Shown piece after piece: positions 1-8,611 of a stretch of DNA of 35,307 bases. The stretch spans positions 1 to 35,307 of the forward strand of contig RFPP01000019.1 of NCBI GenBank assembly GCA_009926065.1, given 5' to 3'. A program made the position numbers and the translations under genes. Numbering within the stretch: position 1 is the first letter of the stretch; the number at the start of each line of letters is the position of its first letter. A model generated the notes under the pieces. The model searched no databases. It saw only the letters and a list, made by a program, of their open reading frames with translations, and was not told the DNA's origin. Origin of the DNA: Flavobacteriaceae bacterium (lineage in GTDB: Bacteria > Bacteroidota > Bacteroidia > Flavobacteriales > Flavobacteriaceae).

Positions 1-20
1 ATTTTTAATAGTAATACTAT

Positions 21-28
21 TATATTTG
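21..28 (+). promoter_or_regulatory. Putative -7 promoter box for the tetR-led export operon
   Basis: TATATTTG matches the Bacteroidota/flavobacterial -7 consensus TAnnTTTG and ends 18 bases before the ATG at 47, so the leader would be only about 12 bases. No clear TTG -33 element is visible in the 20 bases available upstream, so the call rests on the -7 box and its position. Confidence 0.5.
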
Positions 29-46
29 CATAAAATAATATTAAAT

Positions 47-721
47 ATGAATACAGTATTTGCAAATTTTAAGATTCAAATTAACAGTAAAATATATGTT
101 AAAAATCCTGAAACTTCAGATTTAGGAAGAAAAATACTTGAACAAAGTATTATTTTAATTGATGAAATTGGATTTGACAACTTTACTTTTAAAAAGCTTG
201 GAGAAAAAATAGGTTCAAACGAAAGTTCAATATATCGTTACTTTGAAAACAAACATAAATTATTGGTTTATTTATCCTCTTGGTATTGGAGTTGGATGGA
301 ATATAAACTTGTTTTTGCAACAGCAAATATTAATGACCCTAAAGAAAAACTAAAAAAAGCAATTACTATAGTAACTGAGAAAGTTGAAGATGATAACAAT
401 ACATCGTATATAAATGAATCTACATTAAACAAAATAATTATTGCAGAATTCACAAAAACGTTACATACTAAAGAAATAGACATTGAAAATAAGGAAGGTT
501 TTTTTTTAATATATAAAAGAGTGATTTCAAGAATAATTGAAATAGTCAAAGAAATAAATCCAGAATATAAATATGCAAAGTCGCTAATTTCTTCAATTGT
601 AGAAGGAAGTTTGCATCAATATTATCTTAAGGATCATTTAAAATCTATTACTGATTGTGATGAAAAAACAACTCCCACGCATTTTTACTTGAACTTAATA
701 GAAACAACACTAATTAAATAA
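47..721 (+). CDS. TetR/AcrR-family transcriptional regulator
   Basis: This is a 224-residue DNA-binding repressor-type protein. The N-terminal helix-turn-helix lies at about residues 25-70, with the family-typical 'GSNESSIYRYFENKHKLL' recognition-helix region. The rest is helical and variable, as expected for the TetR ligand-binding and dimerisation domain. The frame is open from a TTG at 26, but that TTG lies inside the -7 box, so ATG at 47 is the chosen start. It is the first gene of an operon, with only 5 bases to the ABC transporter. Repressors in this position usually control their own operon, so it probably regulates the export genes that follow; that is inference. The ligand cannot be predicted. 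Confidence 0.88.
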   Translation: MNTVFANFKIQINSKIYVKNPETSDLGRKILEQSIILIDEIGFDNFTFKKLGEKIGSNESSIYRYFENKHKLLVYLSSWYWSWMEYKLVFATANINDPKEKLKKAITIVTEKVEDDNNTSYINESTLNKIIIAEFTKTLHTKEIDIENKEGFFLIYKRVISRIIEIVKEINPEYKYAKSLISSIVEGSLHQYYLKDHLKSITDCDEKTTPTHFYLNLIETTLIK

Positions 722-726
722 AAACG

Positions 727-2397
727 ATGGTACCATTACAGAGATTTTTCAATCTACTAAAATTAGATAAAAAAGATGTTTCTCAACTGTTTTTTTATGC
801 AATATTTTCTGGATTAATAAGTTTGTCATTACCTTTAGGAATTCAAGCTATAATCAATTTTATTCAATCAGGAAGAGTTAGTGCATCCTGGATAGTATTA
901 ATAATTTTGGTGGTAATCGGTGTGGCATTAGTTGGAATTTTATCCTTGATGCAACTAAGAATTTCAGAAAATTTACAACAAAAAATATTTGTACGTTCTT
1001 CTTTTGAATTTGCTGCTCGTTTACCAAAAATAAAACAAAATCAGCTATATAATAATTATGTACCTGAAGTAGCAAGTAGGTTTTTTGATACTTTAGTAAT
1101 TCAGAAAGGAACTTCTAAATTACTCATTGATTTTTCAGCTGCTTTACTTCAAATATCATTTGGATTAATTCTCTTATCATTATACCATCCATTTTTTATA
1201 ATTTTTGGGATATTATTGTTCTTATTACTTTATATTGTTTTTAAATTTTCTTACACCTCGGGGCTTGCAACCAGTATGAAAGAATCTAAATTTAAATATA
1301 AAGTAGCCAATTGGTTACATGAAATCGCTCGTAATAGTTATAGTTTTAAAAATGAAATTACGTATGATTTTGCTCTTGAAAAAAATAATTTATTAGTAAC
1401 CGATTATTTAAATTATAGAGAAAAACACTTTAATATAATCAAAAGACAATTTAGTCAGTTAATTATTTTTAAAATAATAATCACCGCAGGTTTATTATTG
1501 ATTGGAGGCTTTTTAGTTCTTTCACAAAAAATGAATATCGGACAATTTGTAGCTTCTGAAATTATCATTCTATTGGTAATTAATTCTGTTGAAAAAATAA
1601 TACTAGGTTTAGAAACCTTTTATGACGTATTAACTTCAATTGAAAAAATAGGTGAGATAACAGATTTGGAACTAGAAGAAGAGATATTTAACCACAATCC
1701 TGCATGTTACACAAGTATCAATTTAGAAGCGGAGAATATTGGATTTAAATTTCCGGATTCAAACAAAAAAATCATTAATGACATCTCACTTAAGATTAAA
1801 CAAGGTGAAAAAATTATTATCAATGGGGAAAATGGATCAGGAAAGTCAACATTTATAAAAATACTATGTGGTGTTTTAGAACCAAAAACGGGTTCAATAT
1901 ACATCAATGACGAAACATTTAGAAAATTAGACACCAATCAATTTAGATCACAAATAGCATGTATTTTACATGGAGAATCAACATTTGAAGGGACACTTTT
2001 GGAAAACATTACATTTAATGATCCAAATATTAGTTTTGAGGATTTAAAATGGGCCTTGGAAAATGTTCAATTAACCTCATTTATAAAATCATTACCTAAG
2101 GGCTTAGAAACACCTTTATTGCCTGAAAGTAAACAATTATCATCTTCCAATGCTCAAAAAATTCTTCTAGCAAGGAGTATTATTCGAAAACCAAAAATGC
2201 TATTCTATGAAGATCCCACAAGTAACATGGATGAGACCGAAGCTAATAAAATTATCGACTTTTTAACTTCGGATAAAAATAATTGGAGCATAATTGTTTC
2301 GTCTAAAAATCCTTATTGGAATGCTAAATGTAATCGAAAAATAACGATGCATAAAGGAAATATTCAACTTGATATAAATACACAATCGCTATGCTAA
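727..2397 (+). CDS. ABC exporter (type I secretion-like, permease fused to ATPase) with degenerate ATPase motifs
   Basis: A 556-residue half-transporter with the permease at about residues 20-300 (several hydrophobic helices) and the nucleotide-binding domain at about 330-550. There is no N-terminal C39 peptidase domain, so it is not a bacteriocin-processing exporter. Walker A is intact (GENGSGKST, 367-375). The other motifs are altered: the Q-loop position is His415, the signature is LSSSN (471-475) instead of LSGGQ, Walker B ends Glu495-Asp496 rather than Asp-Glu, and the H-loop histidine is replaced in 'IIVSSK' (522-527). The frame is full length and sits between an adaptor and an outer-membrane partner, so it is unlikely to be a decaying gene. 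My recollection is that related Bacteroidota exporters share some of these changes. It overlaps the HlyD gene by 7 bases, which suggests translational coupling. Substrate unknown. Confidence 0.85.
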   Translation: MVPLQRFFNLLKLDKKDVSQLFFYAIFSGLISLSLPLGIQAIINFIQSGRVSASWIVLIILVVIGVALVGILSLMQLRISENLQQKIFVRSSFEFAARLPKIKQNQLYNNYVPEVASRFFDTLVIQKGTSKLLIDFSAALLQISFGLILLSLYHPFFIIFGILLFLLLYIVFKFSYTSGLATSMKESKFKYKVANWLHEIARNSYSFKNEITYDFALEKNNLLVTDYLNYREKHFNIIKRQFSQLIIFKIIITAGLLLIGGFLVLSQKMNIGQFVASEIIILLVINSVEKIILGLETFYDVLTSIEKIGEITDLELEEEIFNHNPACYTSINLEAENIGFKFPDSNKKIINDISLKIKQGEKIIINGENGSGKSTFIKILCGVLEPKTGSIYINDETFRKLDTNQFRSQIACILHGESTFEGTLLENITFNDPNISFEDLKWALENVQLTSFIKSLPKGLETPLLPESKQLSSSNAQKILLARSIIRKPKMLFYEDPTSNMDETEANKIIDFLTSDKNNWSIIVSSKNPYWNAKCNRKITMHKGNIQLDINTQSLC

Positions 2398-3737
2398 ATA
2401 TATCTGAAAACAATTCGAAATTACGAAATTTAGATAAGTATCAAACAGTTAGAAACTTAATTAATAGACCTCATTATAAAATTTTAAATAGAATAATTGT
2501 GAGTGTATCTATTTTAGTACTTATTGCCTTGTTCCTTCCATGGACGCAAAATATTTCTGGAACTGGAAGTGTAACTACCTTAAAACCAAATCAAAGACCA
2601 CAGTCTATTCAAAGTGTAATTTCAGGTAGATTAGAAAAATGGTATGTTAAAGAAGGTGATTTTGTAAATAAAGGAGACACTATATTGTATATTTCAGAGA
2701 TAAAAGAAGAATATATGGATCCTAATTTAGTTCAAAATACTAAAAACCAAGTTAATGCTAAAAAACAGTCTTATGAATCTTATGGATCAAAAGTAATTTC
2801 ACTTTCTGAACAAATAAAAGCTATTAGGGCCGAGAAGAAATTAAAGAAAGAGCAAGCAAATAATAAAATCAAACAGGCAATTTTTAAAATAAAAAGTGAC
2901 AGTATGGATTTGGCAGCTGTAAAAACACAATTAAGAATTGCAACAACACAATACAATCGAGCAATCCAACTTAATAAAGATGGGTTAAAGCCGCTTACAG
3001 ATGTTGAGGAAAAAAGATTAAAATTACAAGAAGCAGAAGCAAAAATAATTACACAAGAAAATAAATTATTATCTAGTAAAAATGAACTTATTAATGCTAA
3101 AGTAGAAACAAATCGAATCGATGCTGAGTATTCTGAAAAAGAATCAAAAGCTCAAAGTGACCAATTTACAGCAATGAGCAACCAATATGATACCGAAGCT
3201 CAAGTAAACAAATTGGAAAATCAATATGCAAATTATAGTATTAGAAATGGAATGTATTATATAAGGGCATCACAAAGTGGCTATATAAATAGGGCTTTAC
3301 AATCGGGAATTGGAGAAACAATCAAGGAAGGAACTCCAATAGTTACCATAATGCCCGCAAATTTTGAAATTGCAGTAGAAACTTATGTTAACCCAGTAGA
3401 TTTACCGTTGATTTCAAAAGGTGAAAAAGTTAGGGTTTGGTTTGATGGATGGCCAACAATTGTATTCTCTGGATGGCCTGATATTTCCTATGGAACATTT
3501 GGTGGAAAGATTGTGGCTATTGAAAATTTTATTAGTGAAAACGGTAAATACAGAGTATTGATTGCTCCGGATAAAAATGATATCAAGTGGCCAAAACAAT
3601 TAAGTATTGGTGCTGGCGCCAAAACAATCGCACTTTTAAACAATGTTCCCGTTTGGTTTGAATTATGGAGAACCCTTAATGGATTTCCACCAAATTACTA
3701 TAAGCCAGGGACTGTAAAAGAAAAAGAAAAAAAATAA
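2391..3737 (+). CDS. HlyD-family periplasmic adaptor (membrane fusion protein)
   Basis: A 448-residue adaptor that should link the inner-membrane ABC protein to the TolC-type outer-membrane channel. There is one N-terminal membrane helix at about residues 33-50. A biotinyl/lipoyl-like half motif follows at about 72-105 (around 'VISGRLEKWYVKEGDFVNKGD'). A long charged helical hairpin, likely coiled coil, spans about 110-285, and the second lipoyl half and beta-barrel region begin at about 290. Length and layout fit the HlyD family of type I secretion and export systems. The start codon overlaps the end of the ABC gene, and the stop overlaps the first base of the TolC gene, so all three are probably translated as one unit. 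Family is certain; cargo is not visible. Confidence 0.9.
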   Translation: MLNISENNSKLRNLDKYQTVRNLINRPHYKILNRIIVSVSILVLIALFLPWTQNISGTGSVTTLKPNQRPQSIQSVISGRLEKWYVKEGDFVNKGDTILYISEIKEEYMDPNLVQNTKNQVNAKKQSYESYGSKVISLSEQIKAIRAEKKLKKEQANNKIKQAIFKIKSDSMDLAAVKTQLRIATTQYNRAIQLNKDGLKPLTDVEEKRLKLQEAEAKIITQENKLLSSKNELINAKVETNRIDAEYSEKESKAQSDQFTAMSNQYDTEAQVNKLENQYANYSIRNGMYYIRASQSGYINRALQSGIGETIKEGTPIVTIMPANFEIAVETYVNPVDLPLISKGEKVRVWFDGWPTIVFSGWPDISYGTFGGKIVAIENFISENGKYRVLIAPDKNDIKWPKQLSIGAGAKTIALLNNVPVWFELWRTLNGFPPNYYKPGTVKEKEKK

Positions 3738-5125
3738 TGAGAAAACTACTTTTACTATTTCTATTTATTGGTTGTAATTTAAATGCGCAAAATTTAGTGT
3801 CTAAGGAATTTACATACAATGAATTTATTGGATATGTAAAAAAATATCATCCGTTAGTTAAAATTGCTAATTTAGAAATTAATAAAGCCCAAGCTAATTT
3901 AATGATTGCTAGAGGTGGTTTTGATCCAAACATTGAAGTTGATTTTTCAAAAAAACAGTTTAAAAATAACGAATACTACTCTATTCTTAATAGTAGTTTT
4001 AAAATTCCAACCTGGTATGGAATTGAGGTAAAAGCGGGTTTTGATAATAGTGAAGGGATATATTTAAATCCTGACAATACATTGCCAAATCAAGGATTGA
4101 CCTCATTAGGAATTTCAATTCCCCTAGGACAAGGATTATTTATTAATGAAAGAATGGCCAACCTTAGAAAAGCAAAAATCCAATTACAATTGAGTCAAGC
4201 CGAACGGAAATTGCAAGCTATTGAAATACTTTATGATGCTTCAATAGCATATTTTAATTGGAAAAAAACATATAGTGAATATAAATTATACGAAGAATAC
4301 ACCAAAATTGCTCAAATTCGATTTGATGGAATTCAATCATTAATTAAACAAGGAGATAAGGCTCCTATTGATAGTATTGAAGCTGGAATTATTGTAAAAA
4401 ATAGATTACTAAGCGCTGAAAATTCAAGGTTAAAACTGGCAAAATCAAAATTAGAATTAGCTAATTATTTATGGTTGGAAAATAACATACCGTTAGAATT
4501 AGCTGATGATTTAATTCCTGAAATTAATTTAGAATTATCTATCCAAGAAACATTGAAAACGAATGATTTAATTAATAATCAATTTTCGTTAAATTCTCAT
4601 CCAAAAATAAACGCGCTTCAAAATAAAATAGACATTTTAAATGTTGAAAGAAAATTAAAAGCCAATATGTTATTACCAAAAATTGATTTAGGATACTCCT
4701 ATTTATCTGAACCAAGTTACTTCGAAAACTATCAATTCAAAGATTATAAAATAGGTATGAATTTTTATTTTCCATTATTTTTAAGGAAAGAACGCGGAAA
4801 TTTAAAAATAGCCAAATTCAAAGTTCAAGAAACAGAGTTTTTATTGGAGTTTGAACAATTACAATTACAAAATAAAATTAATGCCCAAAAAATAGAGATT
4901 AATTCCTATTTAAAGCAAATAGAATTTGCAAAATCAATATCTGAAGACAATAAAAAAATGCTAGAGTCAGAAGAAAAGTTATTTCTTTTTGGAGAAAGTT
5001 CTCTATTTTTAATTAATTCAAGAGAAAATAATTTAGTGACTGCTAAATTATCACAGATAGCTTTGGAAAACAGCTATTTTGTTTCAAATTCTGAACTTTT
5101 TAAAATTATGGCCAATCCCGAATAA
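3737..5125 (+). CDS. TolC-family outer-membrane efflux protein
   Basis: A 462-residue outer-membrane channel subunit. A signal peptide is visible at residues 1-18 (MRKLLLLFLFIGCNLNAQ), ending in the alanine-glutamine cleavage pattern common in Flavobacteriaceae. The mature part is rich in long amphipathic helices with repeated Leu/Ala/Lys/Glu heptads, in the two-fold repeat typical of the outer-membrane efflux protein family. It is the last gene of the TetR-ABC-HlyD-TolC operon; its ATG shares one base with the HlyD stop codon. The complete tripartite set supports export from cytoplasm to outside. No terminator hairpin is obvious in the 41 bases before map, so some readthrough into map is possible. 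Confidence 0.88.
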   Translation: MRKLLLLFLFIGCNLNAQNLVSKEFTYNEFIGYVKKYHPLVKIANLEINKAQANLMIARGGFDPNIEVDFSKKQFKNNEYYSILNSSFKIPTWYGIEVKAGFDNSEGIYLNPDNTLPNQGLTSLGISIPLGQGLFINERMANLRKAKIQLQLSQAERKLQAIEILYDASIAYFNWKKTYSEYKLYEEYTKIAQIRFDGIQSLIKQGDKAPIDSIEAGIIVKNRLLSAENSRLKLAKSKLELANYLWLENNIPLELADDLIPEINLELSIQETLKTNDLINNQFSLNSHPKINALQNKIDILNVERKLKANMLLPKIDLGYSYLSEPSYFENYQFKDYKIGMNFYFPLFLRKERGNLKIAKFKVQETEFLLEFEQLQLQNKINAQKIEINSYLKQIEFAKSISEDNKKMLESEEKLFLFGESSLFLINSRENNLVTAKLSQIALENSYFVSNSELFKIMANPE

Positions 5126-5140
5126 ATAATTATAAAATTG

Positions 5141-5148
5141 TACTTTTG
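5141..5148 (+). promoter_or_regulatory. Putative -7 promoter box for map
   Basis: TACTTTTG fits TAnnTTTG and lies 18 bases upstream of the map ATG, giving a leader of about 12 bases. The same spacing is seen at the tetR and desaturase boxes. A -33 TTG at the right distance is not evident. Confidence 0.5.
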
Positions 5149-5166
5149 TAATCTATTCGGCAAAAA

Positions 5167-5985
5167 ATGATAATCCAAAAAACTAGAGAAGAAATAGAAT
5201 TAATGCGCGAAAGTGCTTTAATCGTTTCAAAAACATTAGGGATGATAGCTCGGGAAATAAAGCCTGGAGTAACAACATTGTACCTTGATAAATTAGCCGA
5301 AGAGTTTATTCGTGATCATGGTGCAGTTCCTAGTTTCCTAGGATTGTATGGATTCCCTAATTCACTTTGTATGAGTCCAAATGCTCAAGTTGTACATGGC
5401 ATTCCAAATAATATTCCACTAGAAAATGGCGATATTATTTCTGTAGATTGTGGTGCATTTAAAAACGGATTTCACGGAGATCATGCATATTCTTTTGAAA
5501 TTGGGGAAGTAGCTCCCGAAACAAAAAAATTATTACAGGTTACCAAAGAATCTTTATATGTGGGTATTCGTGAATTTAAAATTGGGAACCGTGTTGAAGA
5601 TGTAGGTAATGCAATTCAAAAATATACTGAATCTTATGGTTATGGCGTTGTTAGAGAGCTTGTAGGGCATGGATTAGGACAAAAAATGCATGAAGAACCT
5701 GAAATGCCAAATTACGGTAAAAAAGGGCGTGGAAAATTATTTGTTGAAGGAATGGTAGTTGCCATTGAACCTATGATTAATATGGGAACCAAAAATATCA
5801 AGCAATTAAAAGACGGCTGGACAATATTAACTGCCGATGGAAAACCTAGTGCACATTTTGAGCATGATGTGGCAATAATTGATGGAAAACCAGAGTTACT
5901 ATCTACGTTTGCCTATATTTATCAAGCGTTAGGAATTGTGAGTAATGAAGAGGATGAATTTAGAAAAACACCATTGGTGATTTAA
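5167..5985 (+). CDS. map: Methionine aminopeptidase, type I
   Basis: This enzyme removes the initiator methionine from nascent cytoplasmic proteins and uses a dinuclear metal centre. All five metal ligands are visible: Asp94 (in SVDCG), Asp105 (in HGDHA), His168 (in VGHG), Glu201 (in IEPM) and Glu232 (in FEHD). His77 and His175 complete the active site. At 272 residues it is the size of a bacterial type I enzyme without extensions. It has its own candidate promoter and is followed after 3 bases by a methyltransferase gene, so the two are probably co-transcribed. In many bacteria map sits in ribosomal-protein operons; here it does not. Confidence 0.97.
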   Translation: MIIQKTREEIELMRESALIVSKTLGMIAREIKPGVTTLYLDKLAEEFIRDHGAVPSFLGLYGFPNSLCMSPNAQVVHGIPNNIPLENGDIISVDCGAFKNGFHGDHAYSFEIGEVAPETKKLLQVTKESLYVGIREFKIGNRVEDVGNAIQKYTESYGYGVVRELVGHGLGQKMHEEPEMPNYGKKGRGKLFVEGMVVAIEPMINMGTKNIKQLKDGWTILTADGKPSAHFEHDVAIIDGKPELLSTFAYIYQALGIVSNEEDEFRKTPLVI

Positions 5986-5988
5986 TAA

Positions 5989-6822
5989 ATGAAAAAACTA
6001 TTTAAATTAATTCTCAATACCATCCCCAGACCAATCCTAATTAGATTGAGTTATATTGTTCGTCCAATAATGGCATTTTTATTAAAAGGAACTACTTTTA
6101 CCGATCCAATTGACGGCAAAAGTTTTAAAATGTTTTTGCCCTATGGTTACGGAAACCAACGTAATAATGTGCTTTCGCCAAGTACTCTTTCTTTAGAAAG
6201 ACACCGATTGCTTTGGCTTTTCCTTAAAAATGAAACCGATTTTTTTCAATCTGAATTAGATTCAGATTCTTCTTTTAAACAACCAAAAAGCTTCTATTTA
6301 AGAGATACTGAAACGAGTTCAGTATTAAAAGTCCTACATTTTGCACCTGAACAAGCATTCTATAAACTATTCAGAAACCAAAAAAATATCAATTATACCA
6401 CAACGGATTTATTTTCACCTTTGGCAGATGTAAAAGCGGATATTTGCAACTTGCCCTTTGAAGATAATTCCTTCGATATCATTTTTTGTAATCACGTACT
6501 AGAACACATTCCTGATGATACTAAAGCAATGAAAGAGTTATATCGAGTATTAAAACCAGGTGGAATGGGAATTTTCCAAATCCCTCAAGATTTAACTCGC
6601 GAATTCACTTTCTTTGACGATTCTATTAAAAATCCGAAAGAAAGAGCTGCAATTTTTGGCCAATACGACCATGTTAGAATCTATGGCCGCGACTATTTTG
6701 ATAAATTAAGGAGTATCGGTTTTAAAGTCGTTGAAGAAGATTATACTGCCAAATTAAAACCAGAATTAGTTGAAAAATATTGCCTAGCAAAAGGAGAAAT
6801 TATTCCAGTATGCTTCAAATAG
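5989..6822 (+). CDS. Class I SAM-dependent methyltransferase, substrate unknown
   Basis: A 277-residue Rossmann-fold methyltransferase with the core at about residues 110-205. The motif I position reads VLKVLHFAPEQ (112-122) rather than the usual glycine-rich E/DxGxGxG. Later motifs are clear: 'FDIIFCNHVLEHIPDD' (162-177, motif IV region) and 'LYRVLKPGGMGIFQIP' (184-199). The N-terminal 110 residues are basic and partly hydrophobic, so membrane association is possible. The ATG lies 3 bases after the map stop codon, indicating coupling. The 'hFAPE' form of motif I is, to my knowledge, shared by a methyltransferase subfamily, so loss of activity should not be assumed. Substrate cannot be predicted from the sequence. 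Confidence 0.8.
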   Translation: MKKLFKLILNTIPRPILIRLSYIVRPIMAFLLKGTTFTDPIDGKSFKMFLPYGYGNQRNNVLSPSTLSLERHRLLWLFLKNETDFFQSELDSDSSFKQPKSFYLRDTETSSVLKVLHFAPEQAFYKLFRNQKNINYTTTDLFSPLADVKADICNLPFEDNSFDIIFCNHVLEHIPDDTKAMKELYRVLKPGGMGIFQIPQDLTREFTFFDDSIKNPKERAAIFGQYDHVRIYGRDYFDKLRSIGFKVVEEDYTAKLKPELVEKYCLAKGEIIPVCFK

Positions 6823-6885
6823 CATTTTTTTTAACTTTATTTTCATAGGTAATTTTCATATATTTACAAAAGCAAAAATTCTATT

Positions 6886-8139
6886 ATGATTAAAGCCCTT
6901 TGGTTAAATATTTCGCTTACTCTAATTACATTTGTTACAATTGCACAAGTGGAAAAAGAAATCGACCCCCCATTTAACATTAAAACAATCACTTTTGTTC
7001 AAAATAATCAAAATTCAATCGCCCTATTTGGACTTAATGACCCCTTTGAAATCCAGTTTGATGATTTGTATGGAAATGAAGCAAATTATTACTATGAAAT
7101 TGTTCACTGCAATTATGACTGGAAACATTCCGATTTATCAAAAAATGAATACCTACAGGGATTTGATGGTATTCGAATTCAAGAATATACCAATTCATTA
7201 AATACATTACAATTATTTTCACACTATAGAATTGGTTTTCCAAATAAAAATACACAGTTATTAGTTAGCGGAAATTATATGATTAAGATATTAAATGAAG
7301 AAAGAGAAGTCGTATTTTCTAGAAAATTGATGATATACGAAAACTTAGTTACAGTTCCAATGCAAATAAAAAGGGCGAGAACATTAAATGATATCAATTA
7401 CAAACAAAATCTAGATTTTTCCATTAAATCTCCCAATCTACTTTTTCAAAGTCCGAATCAAAACGTAAAAATACTATTATTACAAAACGGAAAATTAAAT
7501 GAAGCAATTACCAATATTAAACCAATGTTTACCATAGGAAACGATCTAATTTATAAATACGATACAGAAACTCAATTCTGGGGCGGAAATGAATTTTTAT
7601 TTTTTGAAAACAAAATCATAAGAGCTTCAAATAATTTTATTGCACGGGTAGACGCTAGTAATGGAGTTTACAATACTCATTTATATACCAACGAAGCCAG
7701 AAAAAATAAAACCTACACTTATAATCCCGATGCCAATGGAAATTTTGTCCCTCTAAATGCTAATTCAACTAATAATGCCATTGAGGCAGACTATTCATGG
7801 GTGTTTTTTACCTTATCAGCCCCATCATTTTATGAAAAAAAGAACATTTATGTCAATGGAATGTTCAATAATTATGCTCTTACTGATGAATTTAAAATGG
7901 ATTATAATAAAGAAAAAGGAGTATACGAAAAGGCAATATTAATCAAACAAGGTTTTACAAATTATCAATATGTAGTAGCTGATGAAAACAAAAAAATAGA
8001 CTATGAAAATGCCATCGATGGTAATTTTTCTCAAACCGAAAATAATTATTTTGCTATAATTTACTACAGAGAAAACAACCAACGATACGACAGAATTATT
8101 GGAAAAGGAGTTGCAAATTCCGAGAATATTACCAATTAA
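6886..8139 (+). CDS. Type IX secretion system plug-domain protein (DUF5103 family)
   Basis: A 417-residue exported protein with a signal peptide at about residues 1-20 (hydrophobic stretch ending in TIAQ). The mature region has the layout I associate with DUF5103: an N-terminal beta domain with the 'YYYEIVHCNYDWKHSDL' segment, followed by 'NEYLQGFDG'. A C-terminal immunoglobulin-like or carbohydrate-binding-like part contains 'IYVNGMFNNY'. This family includes the periplasmic Plug protein that occludes the lateral gate or pore of the SprA translocon of the type IX secretion system in Flavobacterium johnsoniae. The protein should therefore act in T9SS export and gliding or adhesion. It is transcribed alone or with apaG. 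The family call is firm; the exact Plug role is by family knowledge. Confidence 0.82.
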   Translation: MIKALWLNISLTLITFVTIAQVEKEIDPPFNIKTITFVQNNQNSIALFGLNDPFEIQFDDLYGNEANYYYEIVHCNYDWKHSDLSKNEYLQGFDGIRIQEYTNSLNTLQLFSHYRIGFPNKNTQLLVSGNYMIKILNEEREVVFSRKLMIYENLVTVPMQIKRARTLNDINYKQNLDFSIKSPNLLFQSPNQNVKILLLQNGKLNEAITNIKPMFTIGNDLIYKYDTETQFWGGNEFLFFENKIIRASNNFIARVDASNGVYNTHLYTNEARKNKTYTYNPDANGNFVPLNANSTNNAIEADYSWVFFTLSAPSFYEKKNIYVNGMFNNYALTDEFKMDYNKEKGVYEKAILIKQGFTNYQYVVADENKKIDYENAIDGNFSQTENNYFAIIYYRENNQRYDRIIGKGVANSENITN

Positions 8140-8155
8140 TTTTATTTTATTTTAG

Positions 8156-8169
8156 TTCAATTAATTGAA
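8156..8169. other. 14-base perfect palindrome after the plug gene
   Basis: TTCAATTAATTGAA is a perfect inverted repeat 17 bases past the plug stop codon, followed after about 10 bases by a T-rich run (8180-8187). It could form a weak terminator or bind a dimeric regulator. AT-rich palindromes of this length do occur by chance. Confidence 0.3.
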
Positions 8170-8189
8170 TAACTCATAATTTTTTTATA

Positions 8190-8203
8190 ATTTTACGTAA
8201 AAT
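8190..8203. promoter_or_regulatory. 14-base perfect palindrome just upstream of apaG (possible operator)
   Basis: ATTTTACGTAAAAT is a perfect inverted repeat ending 12 bases before the apaG ATG and overlapping a near-consensus -7 box (TAATTTTA, 8188-8195). The position would suit a repressor site, but no binding protein is suggested by the sequence. Confidence 0.3.
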
Positions 8204-8215
8204 CATTTTGTTACT

Positions 8216-8602
8216 ATGGTATCACAAATCACAAGGGGAATTAAAATTTCTGTATCCACCAGTTTTGAGGGCACATACTTCAAAAACTACAAGATTCAAT
8301 TTGCCTTCAGTTACCATATAACCATTGAAAATCATAGTAAGGATTCCGTACAATTAATGACCCGCCACTGGGAAATTTTTGATTCTCTTCAAGAAACAGA
8401 AATTGTTGATGGTGAAGGAATTATTGGAAAAAAACCAGTGTTAAAACCTGGAGAATCCCATACTTATAGTTCTGGTTGTTTATTATCTTCTCCTTTTGGT
8501 GCAATGCAGGGCTATTTTAATATGGTAAATTTTACTTCTACTAGAAATTTCAAAGTTGTTGTTCCAACGTTTCGATTGAGTGCACCATTTGCATTAAATT
8601 AG
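8216..8602 (+). CDS. apaG: ApaG domain protein
   Basis: At 128 residues this is the whole single-domain ApaG protein, an immunoglobulin/fibronectin-III-like beta sandwich. Diagnostic stretches are 'YHITIENHSKDSVQLMTRHW' near residues 38-57, 'VDGEGIIGKKPVLKPGE' and 'SSPFGAMQGYF'. The family has been linked to cobalt/magnesium resistance in Salmonella, and eukaryotic F-box proteins carry the same domain, but its biochemical role remains unsettled. The gene has 76 bases upstream containing two palindromes, and is followed by a long structured intergenic stretch. Confidence 0.93.
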   Translation: MVSQITRGIKISVSTSFEGTYFKNYKIQFAFSYHITIENHSKDSVQLMTRHWEIFDSLQETEIVDGEGIIGKKPVLKPGESHTYSSGCLLSSPFGAMQGYFNMVNFTSTRNFKVVVPTFRLSAPFALN

Positions 8603-8611
8603 TATCTTTTT

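Noticed and set aside
26..46. TTG start extending the TetR regulator by 7 residues
   Set aside because: The TTG is part of the TATATTTG promoter box; ATG at 47 gives a normal N-terminus.
727..2397. Bacteriocin or lantibiotic exporter with leader peptidase
   Set aside because: There is no N-terminal C39 peptidase domain; the protein begins directly with the permease helices.
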